Assembly: GCA_027886185.1 (NCBI GenBank)
Contig: WOAB01000583.1
Location: forward strand, 5,208,001 to 5,272,000
Length of the DNA: 64,000 bases
From: Rheum nobile
Taxonomy: Eukaryota > Streptophyta > Magnoliopsida > Caryophyllales > Polygonaceae
Direction of reading: 5' to 3'
The notes beneath the pieces are model-generated. The model ran no database searches, was not told the origin of the DNA, and was given only the letters and a program-made list of their open reading frames with translations. This document shows positions 35,032 through 46,429 of this stretch, piece by piece. Within the stretch, counting starts at the first letter, position 1, and every line of letters begins with the position of its first letter. Both the position numbers and the translations under genes were made by a program.

Positions 35032-36475
35032 TGACGGGGCTAAAGATGCACAAGCAAATGTCGTTGATTAGCCTTATCAAAGTAAATTATCCTAACCAAC
35101 CTACTAAACAGAGTATAGCAGACAAGTAAGGGTCGATCCCACATAGAAGGTATGATGTAGCATGCAAACGTGAATGACGAGTAACAAGTAACAAGTAATT
35201 GGGGGGGTTTTGTAATCAAAAGAACACTAATCAAACAAAGAAAGTAGATTGAGTCGAGAGAATATTATGAGGGAAAGTAGTTCCACTAGACCGAAATCCA
35301 CAATACAGAGATAGAGTTTGATCACTGAAATCTATTTCTTCCAAGTTCGTTTATTTATCCTTATAGTCGTTCCCACCCTGATCGTAAGTACTATTGATTC
35401 TCACAGTTGTCAATAGACTTATTACTATGCCAATGATAAAGCACAACTGATTCTCACAGTTGTCAGCGTACTTTATCACCAACACAGCAATAGCAATGCA
35501 CACAAGGATATAGGATACATGCAAGTAGAAAGACGTACAAGTACTCACTCCCCTACTTAACATGCAATTGATTCTCACACACAATTGTACGCTCGGAACC
35601 CCTATACGCACAATTGTGTTTGCCACTAGATATGCACTCGGAACCCCTATATGCAATCCTAGCAATTGATAAAAAGCATTCAACCTAGTTGATCAGGCTA
35701 AGAAGAACAACAAGAAATCAATATCAATATAACCAAGAGAATCAATCCGATATAAATAAGGATAACAACAAGGAATAGAAATCTCACAAACACATCAACT
35801 GTACTGCTTCAATCGTCTAGCAGAACAAAGGGAAGTTAGTTCTCCATCAAAGGGGATGAAAAACTCTAATTAGAAATTAACGATGAAAACAACAGACGCG
35901 ATCTCATTGATGATTATTCTGATTCTCTATATATATATGATTTGGAGGCTGTGGGAATTAGGTTAAATAGAGTTAACCTAAAGCCCAAGATCACAAACCA
36001 TATCAAACAAGGAAATAAAATAATAAAACAAAGGGAATCTGACTAATGCATAAAAGGAAATAAAATAAAATAAAATATCTCTGGCCGTGAGGTCATTAAG
36101 CGCAACCACCGCGGGGCGGTGAAGATCCACCACGGGGCGTCGAACTCTCCACCGCTGGGCGGTGGCTTCCTCTGGCGCGGGCTCCATTCTTCACTGAGAG
36201 TCATCGCCGGGTCACGGCGAAGATCGCCGCGGGGCGGTGAACTCCAATCCTCCAGCTCTCTTCTTCTTTTCTTCTTCTGCTGCTCTCCAATACTACCAAG
36301 TGTTGGTAGCCTTCTCTATAAATGCTCCAGCGGCTCCATCTAAGCTGCAAATCCTTGGATTTCTTCACTTCTCTCCATGACATCTGAATTGCAGACTTAG
36401 CACCAAAACTCATCCGAAACTCCTCCAAATTATGCTAATAGTTGCTAGTAAAGGTGTATGAAATAACACCTATCA
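35032..36475 (-). repeat. 3' LTR of Athila-A
   Basis: Plus strand TGACGGGGC...CACCTATCA, nearly identical to 42019-43464. It contains the GC-rich motif cluster at about 36105-36240 (listed separately). Confidence 0.95.
36105..36240. repeat. Cluster of CCGCGGGGCGG-type motifs in the Athila-A 3' LTR
   Basis: Four or more copies of CACCGCGGGGCGGTGA or close variants stand in AT-rich surroundings. The same cluster lies in the 5' LTR at about 43095-43230. Further clusters in this element are at 38470-38560, 38963-39022 and 40395-40470. Confidence 0.85.
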
Positions 36476-36492
36476 AATTCCCCCATACTTAG
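36476..36492 (-). other. Polypurine tract of Athila-A
   Basis: Minus strand TAAGTATGGGGGAATTT directly before the LTR start TGATAGG, the classic form in Athila/Tat elements. Confidence 0.85.
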
Positions 36493-37154
36493 ACCTTTAC
36501 TCGTCCCGAGTAAACCAAAGAAAAACTCACCCTCTCAATTGACACCAAGGCCTCAGGAAGTACAAGAAAACGTGACACTAGTAACTACAACATATCAACA
36601 ATAAGCTCTAGACAACCAAAACAAGTGATGCAAAGATAGTCTAATCCCAACTCAAATCTAGCTCCTTATCGCTCCATGGGTGGCCTACCCGACCGTCCTT
36701 CTTTGACTCCCTTCTTATGACGCCTCCACCAAGATATGAAGAGGAATCCTAGAATCACTCTTATTCTTTTACGTTCATCTTGCCTAGGCGCCCTTTCGGG
36801 TTTTCACCTAGCCACTCATTTCATTTTGCTAGATATCTCACCAATACTCACATCACTCCAGTCCACTTTTGCCCTGGTCTATACCAGTCGGACTACCTGC
36901 TTTTTACCTGGACCGCCCTTTCGGGTTTTCAGTCCATCCCAGGATTTTGATTGCCTTTTTATTTCTTTTTGGCTTTTTTTTTATTCCAAAAACAGCAACG
37001 GAAACAACAATGCAGAAAACGAATGCAGAAATAAGCTATGTACACTAGCTAGCAAGAAAGCAAGTCTATATCCCTCCCCCATACTTAAACCGAACATTGT
37101 CCTCAATGTAGAAAAGAGAACATCAAATGATAGGGGAAAGAAGAAATAAACTCA
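36493..37154 (-). other. Spacer between env-like ORF and 3' LTR of Athila-A
   Basis: No gene is seen. It contains CGCCCTTTCGGGTTTTCA twice (about 36788 and 36915). A close relative (CCCGAAAGGGCG on the other strand) occurs in the Athila-B internal region at about 58230, which links the two families. Confidence 0.5.
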
Positions 37155-38390
37155 TTATGGACCGGAAGGTGGTGGTGGGTACATCCCAAAGTAGTCCCTC
37201 ATATGAGCGTCCATAGTGTCTAGACGCTCATCTATCTCTACATGGAGCTGGGTCTGCCATGTCTGCAGACTGGTCTCTACTCGGGAATTCCACCGATCCT
37301 GACGCGTGGAGAAAGCGTCCCATCTAGAGTACATCTCCTGCCATGGTGCGACAGGTCCGTACAAAGATGAATGCTCCTCGAACTGTGAAGAACCGAGGTC
37401 GTCCCCCTCTACAGGATCAGCGGCAGCATATCCACCACTAGGGCCCTCTCCAAACGGACCTAAAGGAGCAACGGCAGGGGCATCATCGGCCGGCATCTGG
37501 CTATCGCTCTGAATCCACCAACCCGCGTATGAAGGCGAGTAAGTGAACTCCCGTGGCACAGTCAAAATATGGCCCTCATAAGATGCCCAGACCAAATCGC
37601 CATCCTGCCCCAGTGGCTTCATCATGGAGCACACCTTCATGTGTGCTAAATCATATACTGCGCAGGGGACCGGCCGAGGAATCTGATCGCATGCAATCAC
37701 CTTGGAACAGAGGAGTGTAATAAGACCACCCCCACAAATATCACGCGCCTCGCCATCACGAATCCTCTTCAGGGAACCCAAGAAAAGGGTAGCCCAACAC
37801 GGCGTGTACTCTACAGTCCCCAGGATGCTCATAAACCACTGGAAGTCCTTCATGGGTACCTTCCCATCATCCGCATGGCCGAAGAAATTTCTCATCATCA
37901 CCTTGTGGATCAACCGCAGACACGGATGCACCAATTTGGAATTTACTTCCTGACCCTTCCTGAAACTCCTTCCTGTGGCCGCACGCCAGAAGTCCATCAT
38001 CTCGGACTCATGAAGCCCACCAGACCACCCATCAGTTGGGTCCTTCGTAATACCCAGGGCTTCATTCACCACCTTTTTAGACAAGGAATACTCATGCCCA
38101 TTGTATTTGAAGTGAATCTTGCGCAAGTGCCTGTCCCCCGAGTTACTGGTGATCCTCTCAAAGGAAGCAATAAACTGATAGCACAGCTCGGGGTAGGCAG
38201 GGGCAGTCTTGTCCAGAAAGTTTCCTAACCCACACTGTGTCAAACACATTGTCACACAAGCGAGCAAACCCATATGCTCCAGAGTCTGCTTGTGGAAGAA
38301 CTTCGAAGCCAACACATTCCTCTCCTTCACAATGTTGTACACCTCACTCTCATCCCTAGTCGACACTTTCTTCTTGCATCTCGATGCCAT
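37155..38390 (-). CDS. Athila-type env-like ORF (411 codons), uninterrupted
   Basis: The frame opens at the ATG at 38390 and closes just before the 3' spacer, the position of the third ORF in Athila elements (ATHILA ORF/putative plant transposon protein family). The N-terminus is basic (ASRCKKKVSTRDESE). The central 250 residues form a globular region (KVVNEALGITKDPTDGW, HPCLRLIHKVMMRNFF, LITLLCSKVIACDQIPRPV). The C-terminus is Pro/Ala/Gly-rich, then a Trp/Glu-rich helical part. No signal peptide or transmembrane segment is apparent, so an envelope role is not supported by this sequence. The function of the family is unknown. It is the longest single-exon ORF in this element without a lesion. 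Confidence 0.75.
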   Translation of the reverse strand: MASRCKKKVSTRDESEVYNIVKERNVLASKFFHKQTLEHMGLLACVTMCLTQCGLGNFLDKTAPAYPELCYQFIASFERITSNSGDRHLRKIHFKYNGHEYSLSKKVVNEALGITKDPTDGWSGGLHESEMMDFWRAATGRSFRKGQEVNSKLVHPCLRLIHKVMMRNFFGHADDGKVPMKDFQWFMSILGTVEYTPCWATLFLGSLKRIRDGEARDICGGGLITLLCSKVIACDQIPRPVPCAVYDLAHMKVCSMMKPLGQDGDLVWASYEGHILTVPREFTYSPSYAGWWIQSDSQMPADDAPAVAPLGPFGEGPSGGYAAADPVEGDDLGSSQFEEHSSLYGPVAPWQEMYSRWDAFSTRQDRWNSRVETSLQTWQTQLHVEIDERLDTMDAHMRDYFGMYPPPPSGP

Positions 38391-39213
38391 AATAGAGAAT
38401 TGAAATGCTCAATTCAAAAGACAGACAAGGAAAACTCACAAACAAGCAAACACGGATCCGGGAGGGACTCAGCGCGGGGCGGCTGGGTCGCGGCGAGAAG
38501 TTGAGAACAGAGACCGGGTCGCGGCGAAGTCGACGCGGGGCGGCAGCAACAGTGACGCGAAGCGGGAGCAACGTGAGGCGGAACTACGGCGGCGCGGTGG
38601 GGTTGTGTTTGGGCTTGGTTGTGAGGCTAGACTCCAATTTGGGGATTGGGGGCTAGATTATGCGCAAGGTCGAAAGGGGATTCAGGGAGAGAGAGGGGAA
38701 ATAGATATGGGGCTAAAGGGAGGCGTTGGAATGGGGGTTAGATAGTGGGTTAGGTCAGGAAAAGGGAAAGGAAAAGGGATGATGGGCCGGTCATGTACCA
38801 TGGCCCAAAAGAGAAATCTTGGCCCATATAGAGGCCCAATCCGTCAAAACCTTAGTGACCACTGAAGAAATAAGCTTTTACTCACCCGTTTAAGGTGTTT
38901 TCGGGACCCATTATTCTTGCTTCTTTTTTTTTCAAAAAGAGTTGAGAAGTTATACCTGACCTTCGCCGCGGGGCGGGGAGCTCCACCGCGGGGCGGAAAG
39001 GGGTCGCCGCGGGGCGGTGAGAATGGCTGGGTACCACATCTCTTCTCGGTTTTACTTTCGCACCTGTAATGTGAGTAACAGGCGAACGAAACAGAGCAAA
39101 CTAAACTACGAAAATAATCTAATAAAAGAGAAAAAATCAGGGAAAAACTAACACGGGTTGCCTCCCGGACAGCGCCTTGGTTATCGTCGTTGGCTCGACG
39201 TACTGCAAATCAA
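38391..39213 (-). other. Athila-A spacer replacing RT-integrase
   Basis: It holds two GC-motif clusters (38470-38560 and 38963-39022). At 39150-39200 it carries the conserved Athila/Tat end-of-pol block (minus strand CCAAGGCGCTGTCCGGGAGG). That block normally follows integrase, so RT, RNase H and integrase have been lost between it and the protease ORF. Confidence 0.7.
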
Positions 39214-40572
39214 CTACCATCTCGAATAGGATCCCTTCGGAATCCTCCAACTCGTCTCTTCCTGTGGAGACCTCTCATGGAAAGGTTTGAACCTTAGACC
39301 ATGTTCCTGCCTTGCCATCCACTCCACGTTCATTCTCTTTGGAGTGTCTCCCCCATACTTAAAACGATGCGGGGGCCGATACGGCTCAATCTGAATATGC
39401 TGCACGTCACTAGATGAAGGCTTATAGCCTTGTATGGTTAGTGCAGGGGGGCAAGTGCCCAAAGCAGAGGAAATGGGGTCTCCTATATCATCTAGCAAGA
39501 CATCATCGATATGCAATTCATGCAAATCACGCAACTCAATAGGTCCATCAGGAGTGGGACACTCAACTACGGTCTGTACTGCATCAATTTTAGCATTTCC
39601 ATGCACAAGATCATCAATATCATTAATGCAGGGAGGAGCGGGTAATTCAATGGAAGTGGCATTATGAATATCATGTCTAAAAATTATTCCATCAAATTCC
39701 ATAGTCAGGGTACCACTATCAACATCAATCTTAGTCATTGAAGTTTTCATAAAAGGTCGCCCTAGCATAACAGGGGCAACTTGTTCATCATAATCCATAT
39801 CCATAACAAAGAAATCAGCAGGGAATATCAGGGGACCTATCCTAACAAGGACATCTTCTACAATACCCTTAGGGGGCACACAAGAACCATCAGCAAGCTG
39901 TATAACAATATTAGTATCATGCAAGGGTCCTAATTCCAATTTTTCAATCAATGAATAGGGTAGGACATTAATTGAGGCACCCAAGTCTAGCAGTGCTTTC
40001 TCAAAAAGATGCCCACCTATAGTGATAGGAATTGTAAAAGTACCTGGATCCTTGCATTTCTCAGGCAGACGTTTCTGAACCACCGCTGACACTTGTTCAC
40101 CCACTGGATTCTTCTTCTGGGTCTTTTGTTTCTGAGCCCTCTTCACCGTGCATAGCTCCTTTAAGAACTTGGCGTATCGCGGGATAGCCTTAATAAGCTT
40201 CAGCAGGGGGATGTTCACCTCACAGTTCTGAAATGTCTCGAACAGATCCCTGTCGTCGACGACTCTTCTAGCCTTTAGCGCCTCAGGAAAAGGTGATGGG
40301 GGCTTCTCTGAACCTAGAGGAGGGAACACGGGCCGAACGTAATTATCAACATAGGTGTCTTCAGCAGGAACAGATTTTCGAGGATCAGGTCGCGGTGAGC
40401 CCACCGCGGGGCGTAAGTGATCGCCGCGGGGCGGTGGGGTTGCGGTGACATCGACCGCGGGGCGCTCAATGACTTTTTTCTCCGGATTCTCGATCTCCTC
40501 TTCAGCAATAGGAGCAACGACCGTCTTACCACTTCTTAGCGTGATAGCACTCACGTTTTCTCTAGGGTTCAC
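39214..40572 (-). pseudogene. Athila-A gag C-terminus and aspartic protease
   Basis: The 452-codon frame starts within the conserved NPRENVSAITLRSGK block. A Pro-rich linker, which carries in-frame copies of the GC-rich motif, leads to DDRDLFETFQNCEVNIPLL, then the retropepsin region: FTIPITIGG, LLDLGASINVLPYSLIEKL (active-site Asp in DLGAS, the Athila/Tat form), IQLADGSCVPPKG and VAPVMLGRPFMKT. It is cut off from gag upstream by a one-base frame change at about 40590-40610, and RT does not follow. I call it a pseudogene because of that break, though the protease itself looks intact. Confidence 0.8.
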
Positions 40573-40599
40573 AGTGGTCTGGGATGGCAGGGAGTTTGA

Positions 40600-41963
40600 G
40601 CCCTTTGATTAATCTTGGTCACCTCATCGGCTAACTGGCCAATCTGCCTCTCCATGTTCTTGATACTCGACTCAGTGGCTTGCACATGTGTGGCAAAGTG
40701 TTGAGTCAACGTCTTCAGCAAATCCTCAGTCGAAGCTCCAGAAGTTTGACCGTGAGGTCTCTGTTGGTACTGAGCTCTTTGCTGGTACTGTTGTGGCTGA
40801 GCCGGCTGGTATTGCTGTTGTGCCGATTGCTGACCGCCCTGAGGGTCACTCCATCTGAATCTTGGGTGATCTCGGCCTCTCTGGTTGTAGTTAGGCTATC
40901 CACCATATTGTTGTCTAGGAGCGCTGTAGCCTCCTACAGCATTGACTTCGACAACACCGTCCTCTTGCAGCTGAGGACAAGCATCGGTGTGGTGGGCCTG
41001 ATTAGAGCAAAGACCGCATGCTCTGGTGTGTTGAGGGGCATTCTGATTTGCTATCTTCATAACTATCTCCTTCAACTCGGCCAACTCAGTCAATACCGGG
41101 CTTGGTCCTGCAGGGGTCACAGCATTGACCGCCTTTCTCTGGTATGTCTTCCCGAAATTCTGGGTGCTCTCACTCATTTCCTGGAGTCTATTCATAGCGT
41201 CATCTGGTGTCAGGTTCAGAATACTTCCACCGCATGCAGCATCAACCATTCTTCTTTCTTGGTCCAGCAGACCATTGTGCAAATAGAGAACAAGATCTTG
41301 CTTGGCATACCCGTGGAATGGGCAGCTGGAACAAAGCCTCTTGTACCTCTCCAAATAATCATAAAGTGTTTCATCACCAGCCTGCTCGATGTTGGCAATT
41401 GCTTTTTTCAAAGCATTCGCCTTCTTCGTGGGAAAATATTTGTCCAAGAACGCTTTGTGAAGCTTCGTCCGTGTATCTATGATTCCTGGCGGCAGGTGAT
41501 AATACCAATCGCTCGCAGAGTCGAGTAGAGAGAAACCAAAAGCTCTCATCTTGATTTGATCTTCGGTCACGTTCATGGGCTTCATGGTCATGCAGACATT
41601 GTGGAACTTGCCCAGGTGAGAAATCGGATCCTCTCCACTCAGACCGTGGAATTTAGGGAGGTAAGCAACAACTCCCGACTTCAATTCAAAGTTCACCCCT
41701 TCTCCTAGTGCAGGGATGATGACAGCTAGGGGTTGAGCCCCAATATTCGGCTCAGTAAGCTCTCTCAGAGTTCCAGTTCCAGCCATTGCAATAGCTGGGG
41801 TAGTAGCAGTCTCAACGGTTCCAACTGTATCTACTCCTTCTTCTCCGTCTTCTCCTTGATTGCGCAGGTTCCTAAGGAAAGATCTGTCAATCTCTAGATC
41901 CAAAGCTAGAAGGGGAGAGTCAGTACTACGGGTGTCGACCATAAGATAGGTCTCCACCAACAA
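40600..41963 (-). pseudogene. Athila-A gag
   Basis: Gag forms the particle shell and binds the RNA. The capsid region is clear: FHGLSGEDPISHLGKF, FGFSLLDSASDWYYHLPPG, FLDKYFPTKKANALKKAI, LYDYLERYKRLCSSCPFHG. A CCHC knuckle follows, CGLCSNQAHHTDAC (about 41020-40980). An in-frame TAG at about 40896 interrupts the frame. It then continues with a Gln-rich stretch and EDLLKTLTQHFATHVQATES before the frame change into the protease ORF. The ATG at 41963 is the first in frame; another at 41942 (MVDTRS) is also possible. Confidence 0.82.
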
Positions 41964-41997
41964 TCAATCACGAAAACACACAACAAACAATAACATT

Positions 41998-42014
41998 CCC
42001 CGGCAACGGCGCCA
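41998..42014 (-). other. Primer-binding site of Athila-A (tRNA-Asp)
   Basis: Minus strand TTGGCGCCGTTGCCGGG, a few bases inside the 5' LTR, is complementary to the 3' end of plant tRNA-Asp, as known for Athila/Tat elements. Confidence 0.88.
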
Positions 42015-42018
42015 AATT

Positions 42019-43464
42019 TGACGGGGCTAAAGATGCACAAGCAAATGTCGTTGATTAGCCTTATCAAAGTAAATTATCCTAACCAACCTACTAAACAGAG
42101 TATAGCAGACAAGTACGGGTCGATCCCACAGAGAAGGTATGATGTAGCATGCAAACGTGAATGACGAGTAATAAGTAACAAGTAATTGGGGGGGTTTTGT
42201 AATCAAAAGAACACTAATCAAACAAAGCAAGTAGATTGAGTCGAGAGAATATTATGAGGGAAAGTAGTTCCACTAGACCGAAATCCACAATACAGAGATA
42301 GAGTTTGATCACTGAAATCTATTTCTTCCAAGTTCGTTTATTTATCCTTATAGTCGTTCCCACCCTGATCGTAAGTACTATTGATTCTCACAGTTGTCAA
42401 TAGACTTATTACTATGCCAATGATAAAGCACAACTGATTCTCACAGTTGTCAGCGTACTTTATCACCAACACAGCAATAGCAATGCACACAAGGATATAG
42501 GATACATGCAAGTAGAAAGACGTACAAGTACTCACTCCCCTACTTAACATGCAATTGATTCTCACACACAATTGTACGCTCGGAACCCCTATACGCACAA
42601 TTGTGTTTGCCACTAGATATGCACTCGAAACCCCTATATGCAATCCTAGCAATTGATAAAAAGCATTCAACCTAGTTGATCAGGCTAAGAAGAACAACAA
42701 GAAATCAATATCAATATAACCAAGAGAATCAATCCGATATAAATAAGGATAACAACAAGGAATAGAAATCTCACAAACACATCAACTGTACTGCTTCAAT
42801 CGTCTAGCAGAACAAAGGGAAGTTAGTTCTCCATCAAAGGGGATGAAAAACTCTAATTAGAAATTAACGATGAAAACAACAGACGCGATCTCATTGATGA
42901 TTATTCTGATTCTCTATATATATATATGATTTGGAGGCTGTGGGAATTAGGTTAAATAGAGTTAACCTAAAGCCCAAGATCACAAACCATATCAAACAAG
43001 GAAATAAAATAATAAAACAAAGGGAATCCGACTAATGCATAAAAGGAAATAAAATAAAATAAAATATCTCTGGCCGCGAGGTCATTAAGCGCAACCACCG
43101 CGGGGCGGTGAAGATCCACCGCGGGGCGTCGAACTCTCCACCGCTGGGCGGTGGCTTCCTATGGCGCGGGCTCCATTCTTCACTGAGAGTCATCGCCGGG
43201 TCGCGGCGAAGATCGCCGCGGGGCGGTGAACTCCAATCCTCCAGCTCTCTTCTTCTTTTCTTCTTCTGCTGCTCTCCAATACTACCAAGTGTTGGTAGCC
43301 TTCTCTATAAATGCTCCAGCAGCTCCATTTAAGCTGCAAATCCTTGGATTTCTTCACTTCTCTCCATGACATCTGAATTGCAGACTTAGCACCAAAACTC
43401 ATCCGAAACTCCTCCAAATTATGCTAATAGTTGCTAGTAAAGGTGTATGAAATAACACCTATCA
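42019..43464 (-). repeat. 5' LTR of Athila-A
   Basis: 1446 bp, nearly identical to 35032-36475. Visible differences include one extra TA in the (TA)n tract at about 42918 and single-base changes in the GC motif cluster. Confidence 0.95.
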
Positions 43465-43469
43465 GCAAC

Positions 43470-44440
43470 CCTTGCTCCATTTCCAACGCGCAGATCTATC
43501 TCATCCTTCTGCAACCGTCTCCTATTTGTTGGTCCCTGCACATTCGAAATAATGTGAGAATCACATCCGGTATCTAATACCCAAGAATGAGACTTAGTTG
43601 ATAAGATTTAAGTAACGTGAATACCTGAAGTGGAGACTGTTCCCCTCTTCTTGTCTTCTAGGTACTTGGGGCAGTTTCTCTTCCAGTGCCCCTTAGCCTT
43701 GTAGTAGAAGCATTCGTGCTCAGCAGCCACTTTCACCTTAGGGGTGTTCCCCTGGGGTTGGGCAACTTGCTTGCCCTTCCCTTGGTGTTGTTGCTTCTTC
43801 TGGGGCCCTTTCTTAAACCCTTTTCCCTTGACCATTAGAACTTCCTTCAATGGGTCAACCATGACGTTTTGCTCAGCTGTTTTGAGCATCACGTGCAGCT
43901 CATTGAGAGTCTTGCTCATAGCTCCCATGTGATACATCTGCCTAAAATGGGCAAATCCATCATGTAGAGAATATAAGATCATATCTGTAGTTGTCTCAAC
44001 ATTATAAGGGTTACCTAGTCGAGCCATCTTGTCAAACAAGCCTATCATGTTGTAAACATGTGGCCCAACTGGTTTCCCTTTCTCGAGCTTGCATTGCAAT
44101 ATGGACTTGAGGGTCAAGTACCGCTCAATTCTGGCTTGCTCCTTGAAGAGATCTCTAAGATTATTCGTAATGGTATGGGCATCCTGTGCTTCAAACCTTT
44201 TTTGAAGAGCAGGTTCCATAGCAGCCAGCATCAGGCAAGTGACTTGCATTGCCCGTTCGCATATTTTCTTATGACGTGCTTTTTCCTCATCAGATGAGGT
44301 GGCAGTCAGCTCTGGGATGGAGGTTTCAAGGACATCCTCTTGTCCCTCAGACCTGAGAATAATTCTCAGATTCCTTTCTCAATCAAGGAAATTCTTGTCG
44401 TTCAAACGGGTTTTTTCTCAACTATTGAGCGGAGAGTGAA
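43470..44440 (-). pseudogene. Copia-2 gag and protease
   Basis: Gag is read from about 44440 with an in-frame TGA at about 44378-44382 where Trp is expected, then QVTCLMLAAMEPALQKRFEA, ERYLTLKSILQCKLEKGK, HVYNMIGLFDKMARLG, and a zinc knuckle with Tyr in the second Cys position (CFYYKAKGHWKRNC). The protease follows at about 43595-43470 with WVLDTGCDSHIISNV (active-site DTG), and the frame runs into the Athila-A insertion. The ORF is open from 44249 to 43608. Confidence 0.8.
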
Positions 44441-46420
44441 TTTGAGGTGTTCAGAATACATAGTAACTATAAAACGGAATAAAAACATGCAGATAAATTA
44501 TGCTTAACATGCAAGAACTTAAAATTTAGACAAGCTATAAACAGTAAGTTATTGCACATTCTACTCAATTAAATTGTCCCTTGTGAGTAAAATGATTCCA
44601 AGATCCTATCTTAGATGAAACTCGAGCGTACTAGGGCACTTCCCCAAGTCTCATATAATCAAGGTAAGTAAACTCCTTTACTAATTATAACACCTTATAA
44701 CTCTTGGTTGATGGCCACATCTTATGTAAGACTCATCCTTATGCCTCAAGATCCAAAAATGAGCCTTTTGGTCTCTTGTTGAGTGTAACCATACCAAGGC
44801 AGCATGCCCCTATTAGACATACCCGCATTATCCCAAGGTCAAGGAAGGACACCTCGCTAGGGTGAAAACTATCCAACGAATCTCAAGGGCCTCATGGTTA
44901 TGATATGGAAAGGCATGATCTCAATATTCTGTTAAGGGACTTGAGCATGCAATGGTTGTTTATTTACTAGTGAACAAAATAGCATAAACAAACAAGCAAG
45001 CATGTAAAGTGGGAAATAAAGAATTCAAATAATGCAGTAATTAAATGTGATCCTAGTATGGCCCCTAAAAACCAAAATTAAAGATCTAATCTTCATGGCT
45101 CTTGTTACTCTTGGATCTCCATCCTTAGTATTCTCCATGGATCTTCATCATTTGGTCTTCTTAGGATCTTCTTCTTCTTGTCTTACATATAATTGAAATA
45201 AACTCTCTTGCAGAAATTTAAATTACAAAAATACATATCGATACGCAGATCGTGTACACGAAAAACATAACGGTACGCATACCGTATTTATCTATCCTAA
45301 TGTGGGCAATACTAGTCACCTCATGCAAGCAATAATATCATAATATAATAACACATGCATGCAATAATAATATCAAATGTTATCAATAATATTAATCTAA
45401 TTAATAATAATAACGAATTTAAATAAAACCATATTAAATGAAATAAATCATCTCATGACATAAATAATTTAATATCAAATACTTAATTCAAATTAAAATC
45501 AATATATAGCATTAATCATAATTAATCATTAAAATACATTATTGGATAAGATATGCATAAACAAGATAAGATATCAAATATTCTTATCTTAATCTAGTGG
45601 GAATCTATCCTAACAACTTTTAGGAAATTATATTGTAGATAATATTTGTTAAGCAAATAAGATCTTATCTTATATTTTAGTAAATTATCCTAAAACGTTA
45701 AATCTACCCAACCGGACCGAGTCGCGTCCGAATCAAACCTGGACCAACCCGCTCCCACCGAACCACGCAGCCCCTGCGGGCTGACCCGGCGGACCAACAC
45801 CAAGGAACAATTGCTATTCATATAATAGCAATAGTTCTGCTATTGATCCAACCGAATAATTCTTTAAAGTGGAATTTGATGTGGAATTTGATATCATATA
45901 ATATTATGTCTGGAAAGCGGAGTACGAGATTTGATGACAATCAAATATGCCAAACAACACTGGAAAGCAGGCAAGACATTTGCCTACTATATATGATATC
46001 CGAACAACAGTGCCTTAATAATTAAAGATATGATTGTTCGGATTATCCATCCGCAGGACCATATAACTTTTGATCAGCCACCGAACAATTCGATAAAAAA
46101 ATCAGAATTTAATAAAGACTTGGATAGTTGATTCAACCTATGAAAATCAAATTTTTATCTAATAATTTAAAATATGTCAAAAAATCATATCTCTTATATA
46201 AATAAATTACACGAATCAAGTATGTATAGAATAATTTTACATGCATATTTGTTCATAAAGTTATTTAATTTTGCTAATCCAATCAATTAAAATCATAATT
46301 TTAATTATGCAAATTAACCTATATATCAATTTTTCACTTAATTTGAATCAAGACAATCATGAACATGCATCAAATTTTAAAACTTTAAACTTGATCTAAT
46401 CAATTTATGCAAGAGGCAAT
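44441..46420 (-). other. Leader region of Copia-2 between PBS and gag
   Basis: About 2 kb of AT-rich DNA with no supported ORF. One short GC-rich patch at 45705-45800 has Pro-type CCNACC words. It is unusually long for a copia leader. No LTR or TSD of a further nested element is evident. Confidence 0.5.
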
Positions 46421-46428
46421 TGATACCA
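46421..46428 (-). other. Primer-binding site of Copia-2
   Basis: Minus strand TGGTATCA one base inside the 5' LTR, the start of a tRNA-iMet PBS; the following bases (ATTG) no longer match. Confidence 0.7.
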
Positions 46429-46429
46429 C

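Larger units (their letters stand above)
35032..43464 (-). mobile_element. Athila-like Ty3/gypsy element, young and non-autonomous (Athila-A)
   Basis: LTRs of 1444 bp (35032-36475) and 1446 bp (42019-43464) differ at only about a dozen places, and the 5-bp duplication GCAAC is exact (35027-35031, 43465-43469). It has a tRNA-Asp PBS, gag, an aspartic protease and, near the 3' end, an Athila-type env-like ORF. RT, RNase H and integrase are absent: only about 0.8 kb separates the protease ORF from the env-like ORF. Such copies depend on proteins supplied by full-length relatives. It is nested in Copia-2. Confidence 0.93.

Noticed and set aside
35351..35683. 110-codon ORF in the Athila-A LTR, repeated at 42338-42670
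   Set aside because: It is present because the LTR is repeated and is conserved only as LTR sequence; no domain features.
36736..37149. Plus-strand 137-codon ORF near the Athila-A PPT
   Set aside because: It lies in the non-coding 3' spacer, antisense to the element, with no recognisable family.
40680..41528. 282-codon plus-strand ORF opposite Athila-A gag
   Set aside because: It is antisense to a clear gag domain with capsid motifs and a zinc knuckle.
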